The notes below the pieces were generated by a model, which was given only the letters and a program-made list of their open reading frames with translations, did no database searches and was not told the DNA's origin. Position numbers and translations under genes: made by a program. Below, in pieces: positions 1 through 9,350 of a DNA stretch of 64,000 nucleotides. The first letter of the stretch is position 1; every line of letters begins with the position of its first letter. Origin of the DNA: Psychrobacillus psychrotolerans (GTDB lineage Bacteria > Bacillota > Bacilli > Bacillales_A > Planococcaceae); the NCBI RefSeq assembly GCF_900115805.1, contig NZ_FOXU01000001.1, positions 186,001 to 250,000 of the forward strand. The letters run 5' to 3'.

Positions 1-402
1 CTTCCCCTATGTTTAAATTACTTTCCATGATGTTTTTAGGAGTTAATGCCATCCACTGTGTCAGAGAAATATCTTTGTAGATTGGCGCTTTAAAAACCTC
101 TAATTATCAATAAGGTGTATCTCCTGTATTTTGAATATAATGGACGAAACAGAAGGGCATGTATCCAACGCTTCCTTCTCTTACATCGAATGTCCTAGCA
201 GTACCATCCGCTGCATAACCTCTCATACGTCCCTGACCGGTTAAAAACTATTGGTACTCATCATTATTTGGGTACCAATGCATTTCCCTTATAGCTCCTG
301 GCAAAATTTCTACAAGTGCTGCTGAAATCAATTCAGACACAGGAAAATTCCTTGAATCTACAACACGTACTGAATCTCCAGGAGAAGGTGGGGAAATAGC
401 GC
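1..402 (-). pseudogene. Oxalate decarboxylase (bicupin) C-terminal remnant
   Basis: Reading the minus strand from about 402 down to 1 in one frame gives a clear match, from memory, to the C-terminal cupin of oxalate decarboxylase (OxdC family, Mn-dependent conversion of oxalate to formate and CO2). Recognisable pieces are [42 protein letters not shown] and LTQWMALTP. The frame is broken by three stop codons, TAG at 250-248 and adjacent TGA and TAA at 109-104. The N-terminal cupin is missing: homology fades near 402, just before the hairpin at 435-478. The 3' end runs off the window. The metal-ligand region reads MHWYPN where HWHPN is usual, so one histidine is also lost. I see this as a decayed, non-functional gene. 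Confidence 0.85.
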
Positions 403-434
403 TCAAAGAAATGGTCCTAAACCTATTGTTAATA

Positions 435-478
435 AAAAGAAACTATCTTGAACAATACTGTTCAAAATAGTTTCTTTT
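435..478. terminator. Long perfect hairpin beside the oxdC remnant
   Basis: Two 20-base arms (435-454 and 459-478) pair along their whole length with one G-U pair and a 4-base loop. A-rich and T-rich ends flank the stem, so it could terminate transcription from either side. It may also mark the end of the deletion that removed the 5' half of the oxalate decarboxylase gene. Confidence 0.6.
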
Positions 479-588
479 CTTGTGCTCTAACTTTACTAGG
501 TTATTACTACCTTAATTGGGAGCGTATTCTTCTCTACTAATTTAATGATATGAGTAATGTCTATACATTAAGAACACTTACAGGTTTG

Positions 589-1062
589 TTATCTCTTAAT
601 TGATTGTGTAGGCTTTTCTGCAGACAATTCAAAGTACTTGTTATAAGGAGTTACATCAATATCCATCTCGGCAAGCTTTTTACGTAGAAATTTATGATCT
701 CTCTTTGGAGTTGCAATGATATATCCGCGTATTAATAACTCTTGCGTAATGGATTTAGCTTTTTCTTCTAAAGCCAACTGTCCTATTTTCCCTGCTATTT
801 TTTGTTTCGCAACAGGTCTGAATAGATCTGGAACTGGTGTAACTAATTCGTTGAGCAGATGCTTTTGCTCATCATTCCAAAGATGGATTGTTTGATCTAC
901 ATAATATTCTTCCCAATCCAAATCTGATTTCCCGTCTTGCTTAGGCAGTGACTTACCAAACTTGCGGAACATAAAGAAGCCGCCAATTCCCATAAGTACC
1001 ACTAATAGGACAACCCAAAAAAGAATAAACCATAAAAACCAACCTTCTAGCAAACTATTCAC
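589..1062 (-). CDS. yneK: DUF2621 family membrane protein, YneK-like
   Basis: 157 residues. A hydrophobic N-terminal segment (about residues 8-30, rich in W, F, L, V) should anchor it in the membrane, followed by a charged cytoplasmic part with the conserved-looking stretches DWEEYYVDQT and TPKRDHKFLRKKL. The family is known in Bacillales as DUF2621; the B. subtilis member YneK lies upstream of citB, as here. The function is unknown. The gene has no close partner on its strand. Family assignment is from memory of the sequence and from synteny. Confidence 0.75.
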   Translation of the reverse strand: MNSLLEGWFLWFILFWVVLLVVLMGIGGFFMFRKFGKSLPKQDGKSDLDWEEYYVDQTIHLWNDEQKHLLNELVTPVPDLFRPVAKQKIAGKIGQLALEEKAKSITQELLIRGYIIATPKRDHKFLRKKLAEMDIDVTPYNKYFELSAEKPTQSIKR

Positions 1063-1168
1063 CTCATTCTCTAATACTCAGTATAAGTTGTTCCGTAAAA
1101 TATTTCATCCTCCATGTATCCTTTCTGTTAAAAAAGTTCTATCTACTAATTGAAAGGAGGGGATAGAC

Positions 1169-1384
1169 ATGGCAAACCTAGAGTATAAACATGCAGTATT
1201 AAGACTCATTTTTGAAGGAGGAATAACTGAAGAAGGTAAGATGATTTTAAAGTCAAAAACCTATCGTAATGTTCGAGCAAATGTAACAGCAGACCAACTG
1301 GATACTGTTGCATTAACACTTAGTTCCTTTTCCGAAAGACCATACATCGGAGCTGAGAAAGTAGAAACTATGCAGGTAATCTAA
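1169..1384 (+). CDS. DUF1659 family small protein
   Basis: 71 residues, no signal or membrane segment. The start is preceded by a strong ribosome binding site (AAAGGAGGGG, 6 bases upstream). The pattern of an N-terminal beta-rich part (AVLRLIFEGGITEEGK) followed by KSKTYRNV and a C-terminal helix fits DUF1659 proteins. These are typically encoded next to a DUF2922 protein and a YvrJ peptide, as here. The function is not known. Confidence 0.8.
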   Translation: MANLEYKHAVLRLIFEGGITEEGKMILKSKTYRNVRANVTADQLDTVALTLSSFSERPYIGAEKVETMQVI

Positions 1385-1408
1385 TAATGAGAGAGGAGAC
1401 TGGAGAAA

Positions 1409-1621
1409 ATGAGTAAAACACTACAACTACAGTTCGAAACAGCGCGCGGAAAAAATGTTACATTAACAGTAGATGAACCGAGAAGTAATCTAACAGAAGC
1501 AGAAATGCAAACAGGTATGGAAACAATTATTTCAAGTAATGCTTTTCAATCGGATGGTTCTCCTTTGGCGGTTATTAAAAGTGCCAAGATTGTGGACCGA
1601 ACAGTAACCGAAATTATTTAA
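1409..1621 (+). CDS. DUF2922 family small protein
   Basis: 70 residues; begins 24 bases after the DUF1659 gene with its own ribosome binding site (GGAGACTGGAG). The sequence LQLQFETARGKNVTLTVDEP and the closing AKIVDRTVTEII fit DUF2922. It almost certainly shares a transcript with the DUF1659 gene; a hairpin terminator follows within 10 bases. Function unknown. Confidence 0.8.
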   Translation: MSKTLQLQFETARGKNVTLTVDEPRSNLTEAEMQTGMETIISSNAFQSDGSPLAVIKSAKIVDRTVTEII

Positions 1622-1627
1622 CTTTTG

Positions 1628-1656
1628 AAGACTCTCCAGAAATGGAGAGTCTTTTT
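1628..1656 (+). terminator. Intrinsic terminator after the DUF2922 gene
   Basis: An 11-base-pair stem (arms 1628-1638 and 1643-1653) with a GAAA loop runs into a T tract. It separates the DUF1659/DUF2922 pair from the downstream YvrJ peptide gene, so the peptide may depend on read-through or its own promoter. Confidence 0.85.
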
Positions 1657-1686
1657 AAAAGAATAAAATGGATGGGTGTGAATAAT

Positions 1687-1809
1687 ATGGAGCAGTGGCT
1701 AAGTGTAATTCAAGATGTTGGCTTTCCCATCTTTGTATCATTTTATTTGATGCATAGAGTGGAAACAAAACTAGAGGAGATTAAAAACGTCCTGTTATCG
1801 TTAAATTAG
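1687..1809 (+). CDS. YvrJ family peptide (40 residues)
   Basis: A short reading frame of 40 codons starting MEQWLSVIQDVGFPIFVSF and ending in a charged helix (RVETKLEEIKNVL). It has one hydrophobic segment (about residues 6-22) followed by an amphipathic tail, the usual form of YvrJ family peptides, which are often found beside DUF1659/DUF2922 genes. The upstream Shine-Dalgarno (GGATGGGTGTG) is only moderate. Function unknown. Confidence 0.75.
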   Translation: MEQWLSVIQDVGFPIFVSFYLMHRVETKLEEIKNVLLSLN

Positions 1810-1913
1810 TGCATTTATTCACAGAAATGTTGGAATAAATAAGACAATGTAGTTGAAGGTATAAAATTGTTTCGTTAAGATGAGGGTATGAAGAGAAAAG
1901 CGAGGTCTCAGGA

Positions 1914-2504
1914 ATGAAGAAGTTATTTATATTATTATGTATTTCGGCAATTGTTCTTGTTGGCTGCGGTAGCAGCGGCAATTTTGAAGCACAGACTAAC
2001 TGGGAAGTTTCCGAGTTCGATTATGATAATCAGCGTGGGGAAACTGTTTCTTTAGAGGATTTAAAAGGCACAGTCTGGTTATCCACATTTATTTTCACAG
2101 ATTGTGAAACTGTATGTCCTCCAATGACATACAATATGAGCGATATTCAAGCGATGTTGAGTGAAAAGGGTATTGAGGATTACAAAATTGTAGCATTTAG
2201 TGTGGACCCAGAAGTGGATACACCCGAAAAGCTCCAAGAATATATCGCAAATTATGATGTAATAGATGAAAGTAAATGGGAACTTTTAACTGGCTATACG
2301 CAAGAGCATATTAGTGGCTTTGCAGCAGATTCTTTTAAGACCTTAGTTCGAGATGATCCGAATACAAACCAAGTTATTCATGGAACTTCTTTCTATTTAG
2401 TCGACCAAAACGGGATAGTCGTAAAAAATTATAGTGGTAATACAGATGTGCCAAAAGAAGAAATTGTCATTGATGTGGAAACATTAATTGAAGATGGAAA
2501 ATAA
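1914..2504 (+). CDS. SCO1/SenC-type copper lipoprotein (BsSco-like)
   Basis: 196 residues. Signal peptide with lipobox VGC puts the lipidated Cys at residue 18, so it is anchored outside the membrane. The thioredoxin-like domain has the copper-binding pair Cys64 and Cys68 in CETVCPP and the third ligand His156 in VIHGTSF. Sco proteins deliver copper to the CuA centre of cytochrome c oxidase. The length is normal and all three copper ligands are present. It stands alone with its own terminator. Confidence 0.9.
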   Translation: MKKLFILLCISAIVLVGCGSSGNFEAQTNWEVSEFDYDNQRGETVSLEDLKGTVWLSTFIFTDCETVCPPMTYNMSDIQAMLSEKGIEDYKIVAFSVDPEVDTPEKLQEYIANYDVIDESKWELLTGYTQEHISGFAADSFKTLVRDDPNTNQVIHGTSFYLVDQNGIVVKNYSGNTDVPKEEIVIDVETLIEDGK

Positions 2505-2538
2505 AAATCAGCCTTTCCAAATGGAGAGGCTGATTTTT
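2503..2538. terminator. Bidirectional terminator between sco and mscL
   Basis: Arms 2503-2519 and 2522-2538 form a 17-base-pair stem with one G-U pair; A and T tracts flank it, so it can serve both convergent genes. Confidence 0.9.
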
Positions 2539-2540
2539 AT

Positions 2541-2927
2541 TTAGGCATTATTTTGCTTTTTTAACAAATCTCTAATCTCTTCCAACAATACCTCTTTCGA
2601 GTCAACGGGAGGAGCTTCTTCTGTAATAGCTACAGCATCTTCTTTACGTTTAAATTTAGATATTAATCGAATAAACATGAAAATAGCAAAAGCAATTACT
2701 ATAAAATCAAAAACGGATTGTATGAAATTCCCGTATAAAATTTCTTTATAATGTAAAGAAGAAAACTTACCACTAGGAAGTAATAAACCAATAGTAGGCA
2801 TAATTATATGTTCTACTAATGATGTTACGATCTTACCAAATGCTGCTCCAATAACAACAGCAATTGCTAAATCTAGTACATTTCCTTTAAAAGCAAACTC
2901 TTTGAAGTCTTTCCACATATTTTTCAC
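2541..2927 (-). CDS. mscL: Large-conductance mechanosensitive channel MscL
   Basis: 128 residues, the usual MscL length. The N-terminal helix and first membrane segment (about 15-45, [20 protein letters not shown]) and second segment (about 70-90) are typical, followed by a charged C-terminal bundle ([14 protein letters not shown]). MscL is a homopentameric pore that opens on membrane tension and releases solutes after osmotic downshock. Single gene, start preceded by GGAGGTG. Confidence 0.96.
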   Translation of the reverse strand: MKNMWKDFKEFAFKGNVLDLAIAVVIGAAFGKIVTSLVEHIIMPTIGLLLPSGKFSSLHYKEILYGNFIQSVFDFIVIAFAIFMFIRLISKFKRKEDAVAITEEAPPVDSKEVLLEEIRDLLKKQNNA

Positions 2928-3146
2928 CTCCGTATTGTCATACTACAAAAGAATCTCTTATTTGTATATATCGACAAACTTCGCATTTTTACTATTGTTT
3001 GTAGGGATATTGTGCTATTGTTATAATCTATATAATAATCAGTTAGTTGGGAATACTGGATGAATGTGCTCTTTAAGTAATGTTGATTTCAAAATGGTTA
3101 GTAGTAGTCTTTTACAGCAATATAAGTAGAATAGGTGAATAAATAG

Positions 3147-3815
3147 ATGAAGAAACAAAAAGGAATATCTTATAAAACAAAGGGTTGGATGATCGTATTA
3201 CTTCTGCCTATTACGATAACTATCTATATACTAGCAATTATAGGATGGCAACAATTGGTGAAAATACCTGTCGTACAAGAATGGGCGGAAATTATTAATA
3301 GTAGCACTGCAAAATTGGATGTGCCTACCGAATATATTGAGTTGTATAAAAAAGCAGAAGACAATTATGGGGTGCCATGGACTTTATTAGCCGCTCATCA
3401 TCGGATTGAAACTAGATTTTCTACAATGGATCCGTTACTTTCTCCAGCCGGCGCTGAAGGGCATTTGCAATTTATGCCATGTACGTTTGTTGGTTGGTCA
3501 CACCCAAGTTGTGGGGGACTAGGCAAGGGGGATATCCCGGAAAAAGATAAAATCAGTCCAGCGATTATCGAACAATACGGTGGGTACGGGGTAGATGCTA
3601 ATAACGATGGGAAAGCAGATCCATATGATCTAGAGGATGCTATATTTAGTGCTGCCAATTATCTCGCAGCAAGTGGGGCGGCGGATGGGGAAATAGAAAA
3701 AGCCGTTTTCAACTATAATCACAGTGAGAAATATGTGGAAGACGTTCTTCACTTTTATCATTTGTACGAGAGTCAGGTAAAAAATCTCCAAGCAGCAGCA
3801 TATTCTTCGCAGTAA
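3147..3815 (+). CDS. Membrane-anchored lysozyme-like lytic transglycosylase
   Basis: 222 residues. A single N-terminal membrane segment (about 14-33) anchors an extracellular SLT/lysozyme-like domain. The catalytic glutamate is probably Glu88 in HHRIETRF; the motif SPAGAEGHLQFMP (about 99-111) and NYNHS near 207 are the other family landmarks. The part from residue 60 resembles the muramidase-like N-terminal domain of CwlT-type cell wall hydrolases. It should cleave peptidoglycan glycan strands. No NlpC/P60 domain is present and there are no conjugation genes nearby, so a housekeeping or sporulation-related role is more likely than transfer. Confidence 0.85.
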   Translation: MKKQKGISYKTKGWMIVLLLPITITIYILAIIGWQQLVKIPVVQEWAEIINSSTAKLDVPTEYIELYKKAEDNYGVPWTLLAAHHRIETRFSTMDPLLSPAGAEGHLQFMPCTFVGWSHPSCGGLGKGDIPEKDKISPAIIEQYGGYGVDANNDGKADPYDLEDAIFSAANYLAASGAADGEIEKAVFNYNHSEKYVEDVLHFYHLYESQVKNLQAAAYSSQ

Positions 3816-3849
3816 AAAAGGAAGCACTCAATTGAGTACTTCCTTTTTT
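3814..3849. terminator. Bidirectional terminator
   Basis: Arms 3814-3830 and 3833-3849 pair with one mismatch and end in A and T tracts between two convergent genes; the left arm overlaps the stop codon of the transglycosylase gene. Confidence 0.9.
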
Positions 3850-3855
3850 GGATTA

Positions 3856-4116
3856 TTACGCTTTACGCATAGCTTTTAAAATAAAGCTTAAGATCAGTAC
3901 TAAAATAATTGCACCGATTAATGCTGGAATAATTGCCATATCCCAGATAACTGGACCCATGTCAGGGAATATTAATCCACCGATCCATGCACCAATGATA
4001 CCTGCGATGATGTTACCAATAATTCCTCCTGGAATATCTTTACCTAAAATAAGTCCTGCTAACCAACCGATGATACCACCGATTATTAAGTATAAAATGA
4101 ATCCCATCTTTTCCAT
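3856..4116 (-). CDS. GlsB/YeaQ/YmgE family stress membrane protein
   Basis: 86 residues, nearly all hydrophobic, with glycine-rich membrane helices (GGIIGWLAGLI, GNIIAGIIGAWIGGLIF). This is the standard form of the transglycosylase-associated/GlsB family, small membrane proteins linked to general stress in Gram-positive bacteria. The name transglycosylase-associated is historical and does not imply an enzyme. Single gene with a good Shine-Dalgarno. Confidence 0.92.
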   Translation of the reverse strand: MEKMGFILYLIIGGIIGWLAGLILGKDIPGGIIGNIIAGIIGAWIGGLIFPDMGPVIWDMAIIPALIGAIILVLILSFILKAMRKA

Positions 4117-4386
4117 CTCCTTATGAATGTATTATTGCTTCACACTCTTTATATATCCATCCTACACAACTAATAAACCTAAGTTTATTATTTTTATTTA
4201 TAATACTGCATCTGGATGTTAGAAGTACCTTAAAAGTCAGTGATATCAAGATATCCAGATGAATGTAACGCTGTTACAAATTCAACATTTTTACAAATTA
4301 AGTCCTTTAAAAAAGTAATTTAAATTTTCAAAATGTTTTGCGTTCTCCAGCGTTTTGCATTATAATGTAAAAAAGGAGTGGAGATC

Positions 4387-4494
4387 ATGGATATTCGATT
4401 AAACAAAAGATTAAACAAGCAAGGGGTAGTCATTGCAATTCTCCATACAATCATAATTTTAAACTTAACAATTGACTTTTTCTTCATCCATTAA
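4387..4494 (+). CDS. 35-residue putative membrane peptide
   Basis: A short frame with an excellent ribosome binding site (AAAAGGAGTGG) 9 bases before ATG. The peptide begins MDIRLNKRLNKQ (strongly basic) and continues with one hydrophobic segment (about residues 14-34) ending FFFIH. A hairpin follows within 10 bases. I do not recognise the family. The Shine-Dalgarno, charge pattern and following hairpin support a real gene; no homology evidence is available. Confidence 0.5.
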   Translation: MDIRLNKRLNKQGVVIAILHTIIILNLTIDFFFIH

Positions 4495-4500
4495 ACTTAT

Positions 4501-4529
4501 GTAAAGGGCAGTTTGCAGCTGCCCTTTAC
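4501..4529 (+). terminator. Hairpin after the 35-residue peptide gene
   Basis: Arms 4501-4511 and 4519-4529 (GTAAAGGGCAG and its complement) form an 11-base-pair stem. No clear T tract follows, so it may be a weak terminator or an mRNA-stabilising end. Confidence 0.5.
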
Positions 4530-4565
4530 AATGTACTCTATAGTAGTTTGAACTAAATTTATCAA

Positions 4566-4603
4566 AAAATGCCTTGCATGTTGAAAAACATGCAAGGCAT
4601 TTT
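4566..4603 (-). terminator. Terminator of the yfkAB gene
   Basis: A perfect 17-base-pair stem (566-582 with 587-603 in the 4 kb block) with GAAA loop lies directly after the yfkAB stop codon; the minus strand runs into T residues. Confidence 0.9.
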
Positions 4604-4604
4604 C

Positions 4605-5723
4605 TTATTTAACAGATCCACTCATAAACTGTTCATCTTTATAATACATATTCTTCACTAAAATATTTGGCCCTAAGCATTTTACAGCTGGACAATGGCA
4701 ATTAAGTGATTTAGAAAGAGGCGAAGCAAGCCATTTCTCAAAAATATCAGGAAGCGTATCCGTTTGAATATTCCCTAAAGCTGGTGCGTCTCCAAAATCA
4801 GTGACAATCACCTCGCCAGTAAATATGCTTACATTCAACCGTGAACGACCATCAGGATCATTTCTAGTGGAAACATTTTTTGAATGACGCAGTCTCTCTA
4901 AAAGCTGAATACTTTTATCATTTTGGCTACATGGATAAAATGGTAAGGTTCCAAATAACATCCACACATTGTCATCACGGAAATCTAAAATCTGTTCGAT
5001 TGCTTCATGCGTTTCTTCTAAAGTTAAGGTAGTTAACGCACTGGCGAAGTCGGATGGGTACATAGGATGTATTTCGTGCCGTGCACATTTCATCTCTTCT
5101 ACTACTTGTTTATGTATATGCTCTAGATAGGGAAGAGTTTTTTTGTTCAACATCGTTTCTGCTGAAACCATCACTCCCGCTTCTGAAAGCATACGACTAT
5201 TGTCAATCATTCGTTGAAAAAGTTTAGCTCGCTGTTCATAGGAAGGTTTTCTCTCCATCATGGCAAATCCCGTTTCGACAAATTCATCTACGGTTCCCCA
5301 GTTATGAGAAATATGTAATACATCTAAGAAAGGCGCAATCATTAAGTAACGTTCAGGCTCCAGCGTAAGATTTGAATTCATCTGCGTTCGAACGCCTCTA
5401 CTATGAGCATACTTTAATAGAGGAAGGACATAATTATTAATGGACTTTTTAGACAGCATAGGTTCTCCACCAGTGATGCTTATCGTTTTTAAGTGGGGGA
5501 TTTCTTCTAAACGTTGGAGGATTCGTTCTATTGGAATTGCTTCGGGATCTTTCGTTTGTAATGTATATCCTACTGCGCAATGGGCACAGCGCATATTACA
5601 TAAAGTAGTTGTAGTAAATTCAATATTACTTAAAGTTAGCTTTCCAAACTGCTCCATGTCTCGATATGCTTCCCATGGATCATTCATTGGATTCATTGTT
5701 TTCTTGGTTTTCATTTCAATCAT
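4605..5723 (-). CDS. yfkAB: Radical SAM/CxCxxxxC motif protein YfkAB
   Basis: 372 residues. The radical SAM cluster motif is Cys42, Cys46 and Cys49 in CNMRCAHC, followed by the SAM-binding ITGGEP near residue 84. A second cysteine motif near the C-terminus, CHCPAVKC (Cys342, 344, 349), is the CxCxxxxC signature of the YfkAB family and probably binds an auxiliary iron-sulfur cluster. The substrate is unknown. In B. subtilis the frame was originally split into yfkA and yfkB; here it is a single intact gene. It is monocistronic. Confidence 0.92.
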   Translation of the reverse strand: MIEMKTKKTMNPMNDPWEAYRDMEQFGKLTLSNIEFTTTTLCNMRCAHCAVGYTLQTKDPEAIPIERILQRLEEIPHLKTISITGGEPMLSKKSINNYVLPLLKYAHSRGVRTQMNSNLTLEPERYLMIAPFLDVLHISHNWGTVDEFVETGFAMMERKPSYEQRAKLFQRMIDNSRMLSEAGVMVSAETMLNKKTLPYLEHIHKQVVEEMKCARHEIHPMYPSDFASALTTLTLEETHEAIEQILDFRDDNVWMLFGTLPFYPCSQNDKSIQLLERLRHSKNVSTRNDPDGRSRLNVSIFTGEVIVTDFGDAPALGNIQTDTLPDIFEKWLASPLSKSLNCHCPAVKCLGPNILVKNMYYKDEQFMSGSVK

Positions 5724-5852
5724 TATTTAAACTTCCTTTCAATAGTGTATTGTCGCATATTTTAAGGAAAAAGAAAATAACGGACGATTGTTGCTTGTTT
5801 GTCACTTATAATGGGTATAAAGAAAGTACAACGCAGGGAGTGGAGGAATTAT

Positions 5853-6350
5853 ATGTTTATAGAAAAAATTAATGAAATTAGAAAGAACTTATTCAAACAA
5901 ATCGATTCACTAACAAACGAGCAATTTAACGAAAAACCGGATAAAGACTCATGGTCTCCTAAAGAAATCGTCGATCATTTAGTGAAAATGGAAAAAACCA
6001 TCATTACAGGCATACAACAAGAGCTTGCAAACCCTATAAGTCCTAAAGCAAAGAAAAAACCAATAAAGCTATCTACATTAAGAATAGTTAAAGTAAAGGC
6101 TCCATCCTATACAGTTCCGTCTAGTGACTATAAAAGGACAGAAGAAATGAAATCGCAGCTACATCAAGTGAGAATGGAACTACTAGCTCTCTATAAATCG
6201 AACAATTCTACTGTATTAGAAGAAAAATCATTAAAACACCCTATTTTTGGACAAGTTCCACTCATACAGTGGTTTGAATTTACCGGTTTACATGAAAAAA
6301 GACATGCAAAGCAATTAGAAAAGACTATTGAAAAAATAAAAGGTCATTAA
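5853..6350 (+). CDS. DinB family protein
   Basis: 165 residues from the ATG at 5853, chosen because GTGGAGGA lies at the right distance; a frame reaching back to 5799 has no ribosome binding site. The first half is helical (EKINEIRKNLFKQIDSL), with the conserved WSPKEIVDHLVKME and, near the C-terminus, the histidines of TGLHEKRHAKQL. DinB four-helix proteins use three histidines to hold a metal ion and many act as bacillithiol-dependent enzymes. The exact substrate cannot be told. Confidence 0.85.
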   Translation: MFIEKINEIRKNLFKQIDSLTNEQFNEKPDKDSWSPKEIVDHLVKMEKTIITGIQQELANPISPKAKKKPIKLSTLRIVKVKAPSYTVPSSDYKRTEEMKSQLHQVRMELLALYKSNNSTVLEEKSLKHPIFGQVPLIQWFEFTGLHEKRHAKQLEKTIEKIKGH

Positions 6351-6383
6351 TAATAGTTATGACTTATAATAATTTTAATCTAA

Positions 6384-6412
6384 TTTACTTATCAAGTATA
6401 TTCTTGTATGAT
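6384..6412 (+). promoter_or_regulatory. Putative sigma-A promoter of citB
   Basis: TTTACT (6384-6389), a 17-base spacer, then TATGAT (6407-6412), placed 60 bases before the aconitase start. The CcpC dyad known from B. subtilis citB was not clearly seen. Confidence 0.5.
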
Positions 6413-6471
6413 TAGTAGTGGAGAAAAGTCACTTAACAAACACTTTTCAATAGATCTTAGGAGGAATACAA

Positions 6472-9180
6472 ATGGCAAAAAGTAATTTACACAATAGCCG
6501 TACTTCGTTTTCTCTAAATGGTAAAGAGTATAACTACTATCGTTTAGCAGCACTAGAAGAAGCTGGCATCGCAAAAGTTTCACGCCTTCCTTATTCAATC
6601 AAAGTATTATTAGAATCTGTTTTACGTCAATATGATGGCTATGTTATTAAAGAAGATCATGTAAACCAATTAGCAAAATGGGGTAAAGATGCTAATACAG
6701 AAGCAGAAGTACCTTTTAAACCTTCACGCGTTGTACTTCAAGATTTCACAGGAGTACCAGTAGTTGTAGATTTAGCATCACTTCGTTCAGCGATGAATGA
6801 AATGGGTGGAAATCCAGACAAAATCAACCCTGCTATTCCAGTAGATCTTGTAATCGATCACTCGGTACAAGTTGATAAATACGGTACTGCATCAGCTTTA
6901 CAAGCTAATATGGATCTTGAATTTGAGCGTAATGCAGAGCGTTACAACTTCTTGAAATGGGCTCAAACTTCATATGATAATTTCCGTGCTGTACCTCCAG
7001 CAACTGGTATCGTTCACCAAGTTAACTTAGAGTACTTAGCACCAATCGTACATGTTAACGAAGGTACTGATGGCACTTTGGAAACCTTCCCAGATTCAGT
7101 AGTAGGTACTGACTCCCATACAACAATGATCAATGGTCTTGGAGTACTTGGATGGGGTGTAGGTGGTATTGAAGCGGAAGCAGGAATGCTTGGTCAACCT
7201 TCATACTTCCCAATTCCCGAAGTAATCGGCGTTAAATTAGTTGGAGACCTTCCAAACGGAACTACTGCAACTGACTTAGCACTTAAAGTGACGCAAGTAT
7301 TACGTCAAAAAGGTGTTGTAGGTAAATTTGTTGAGTTCTTTGGACCAGGTGTATCTAAATTACCTTTAGCTGACCGTGCAACAATTGCGAACATGGCTCC
7401 TGAATATGGTGCTACATGTGGTTACTTTGCAATTGATGAAGAATCTATCAACTATTTACGTTTAACGGGACGTGATGAAGAGCATATTGCTGTAGTAGAA
7501 GCTTACTTAAAAGCAAATGATATGTTCTTTGACCCAACTCTAGAACCTGTTTATACTGACGTTGTAGAGATCGATCTTGGAGATATCGTAGCAAACCTTT
7601 CTGGACCAAAACGTCCACAAGATTTAATTCCACTTACAGATATGAAAGTTCGTTACCGTGAATCAGTTGTTGCTCCACAAGGTACACAAGGTTTCGGTCT
7701 ATCTGAAAAAGAATTTGACAAAACAGCTACTGCTAAATTTGCAGAAGGTGATGTAGAAATTCCAACAGGGGCTGTAGCAATTGCTGCAATCACTTCTTGT
7801 ACAAATACATCTAACCCATATGTAATGTTAGCTGCTGGTTTAGTTGCTAAAAAAGCAGTAGAAAAAGGACTTACAGTTCCAGCTTACGTTAAAACTTCTC
7901 TAGCTCCAGGATCTAAAGTAGTAACTGGTTATTTAGAGGATTCTGGTCTAAACGTGTTCCTTGACAAAATCGGATTCAATACAGTTGGATACGGTTGTAC
8001 AACTTGTATCGGTAACTCAGGACCATTATTACCTGAAATTGAAAAAGCAATTATTGACGAAGATCTTTTCGTAACGTCTGTTCTTTCTGGTAACCGTAAC
8101 TTTGAAGGTCGTGTACATCCACTTGTGAAAGCAAACTATTTAGCTTCACCACCATTGGTAGTTGCTTATGCACTTGCTGGAACTGTAGATATCGATCTAG
8201 AAAAAGATTCATTCGGTACGGACAAAGATGGCAACGAAGTATTCTTTGCTGATATCTGGCCGTCAACAGAAGAAGTAAATGAAGTACTTTCAACGGTTGT
8301 TACTCGTGAATTATTCCAAAAAGAATATGCACGTGTATTTGATGAGAACGAAGCTTGGAATGCTATTGAAACGTCAACTGAATCTTTATATTCATTTAAT
8401 GACAAGTCAACATACATTCAAAACCCACCATTCTTCCAAGGGTTATCTAAAGAGCCTGGTGCTATCCAATCACTAGATAAAATGCGCGTAGTAGCTAAAT
8501 TTGGGGATTCGATTACAACAGACCATATTTCACCAGCTGGTGCAATTGGTAAAGATACTCCAGCAGGTAAATACTTGCGCGAAAATGGGGTTGAAATACG
8601 CGACTTTAACTCATACGGTTCACGTCGTGGTAACCATGAAGTAATGATGCGTGGTACATTTGCAAACATACGTATTCGTAACCAAGTAGCTCCAGGTACA
8701 GAAGGTGGATATACAACTTACTGGCCAACAGGCGAAATTATGCCTATCTATGATGCAGCTATGAAGTATCAAGAAACGAATACTGGTTTAGTAGTTCTTG
8801 GTGGAAAAGATTACGGTATGGGATCTTCTCGTGACTGGGCTGCTAAAGGAACAAACCTATTAGGCATTAAAGCTGTTATTACAGAAAGCTTTGAGCGTAT
8901 TCACCGTTCTAACCTAGTTATGATGGGTGTATTACCACTTAACTTCTTACCAGGAGAAAACGTTGAGTCATTAGGCTTAACTGGTAAAGAAGAAATCAGT
9001 ATTAATATTGCAGAAGGTGTTAAACCTCGTGATATTTTACAAGTTACAGCTAAAGCTGAAGACGGAACTGAAAAAGTATTCAACGTACTTGCTCGTTTCG
9101 ATTCAGAAGTAGAAGTAGACTACTACCGTCATGGTGGTATCCTACAAATGGTATTACGTAACAAAATGTTAGAAGCATAA
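6472..9180 (+). CDS. citB: Aconitate hydratase (aconitase A)
   Basis: 902 residues, normal for the bacterial aconitase A/IRP1 type. It interconverts citrate and isocitrate in the TCA cycle through a [4Fe-4S] cluster held by Cys443 (SCTNTSNPY), Cys509 and Cys512 ([12 protein letters not shown]). The swivel domain carries [17 protein letters not shown] is preceded by AGGAGGAA. In Gram-positive bacteria the apoenzyme also binds RNA. It is a single-gene unit with a promoter at 6384-6412 and a terminator at 9191. The codon usage is highly biased, as expected for an abundant protein. Confidence 0.98.
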   Translation: MAKSNLHNSRTSFSLNGKEYNYYRLAALEEAGIAKVSRLPYSIKVLLESVLRQYDGYVIKEDHVNQLAKWGKDANTEAEVPFKPSRVVLQDFTGVPVVVDLASLRSAMNEMGGNPDKINPAIPVDLVIDHSVQVDKYGTASALQANMDLEFERNAERYNFLKWAQTSYDNFRAVPPATGIVHQVNLEYLAPIVHVNEGTDGTLETFPDSVVGTDSHTTMINGLGVLGWGVGGIEAEAGMLGQPSYFPIPEVIGVKLVGDLPNGTTATDLALKVTQVLRQKGVVGKFVEFFGPGVSKLPLADRATIANMAPEYGATCGYFAIDEESINYLRLTGRDEEHIAVVEAYLKANDMFFDPTLEPVYTDVVEIDLGDIVANLSGPKRPQDLIPLTDMKVRYRESVVAPQGTQGFGLSEKEFDKTATAKFAEGDVEIPTGAVAIAAITSCTNTSNPYVMLAAGLVAKKAVEKGLTVPAYVKTSLAPGSKVVTGYLEDSGLNVFLDKIGFNTVGYGCTTCIGNSGPLLPEIEKAIIDEDLFVTSVLSGNRNFEGRVHPLVKANYLASPPLVVAYALAGTVDIDLEKDSFGTDKDGNEVFFADIWPSTEEVNEVLSTVVTRELFQKEYARVFDENEAWNAIETSTESLYSFNDKSTYIQNPPFFQGLSKEPGAIQSLDKMRVVAKFGDSITTDHISPAGAIGKDTPAGKYLRENGVEIRDFNSYGSRRGNHEVMMRGTFANIRIRNQVAPGTEGGYTTYWPTGEIMPIYDAAMKYQETNTGLVVLGGKDYGMGSSRDWAAKGTNLLGIKAVITESFERIHRSNLVMMGVLPLNFLPGENVESLGLTGKEEISINIAEGVKPRDILQVTAKAEDGTEKVFNVLARFDSEVEVDYYRHGGILQMVLRNKMLEA

Positions 9181-9190
9181 GAATTACCTT

Positions 9191-9228
9191 AAAAGAGACT
9201 ATTCCTTCTTAGGATATAGTCTCTTTTT
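9191..9228 (+). terminator. Terminator of citB
   Basis: Stem AAAAGAGACTAT/ATAGTCTCTTTT with inner TCCT/AGGA and one bulge, followed by T residues. Confidence 0.85.
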
Positions 9229-9350
9229 CTTTTTATAGGGAATTCTTCATCTCACATCTAACGCAATACCTTACAACCGATTGTGCTTTTACACATTAAA
9301 CAAGGTAAGAAATTTAGTTTATACTTAAAGAACTGAAGGAGGGGTTATGA

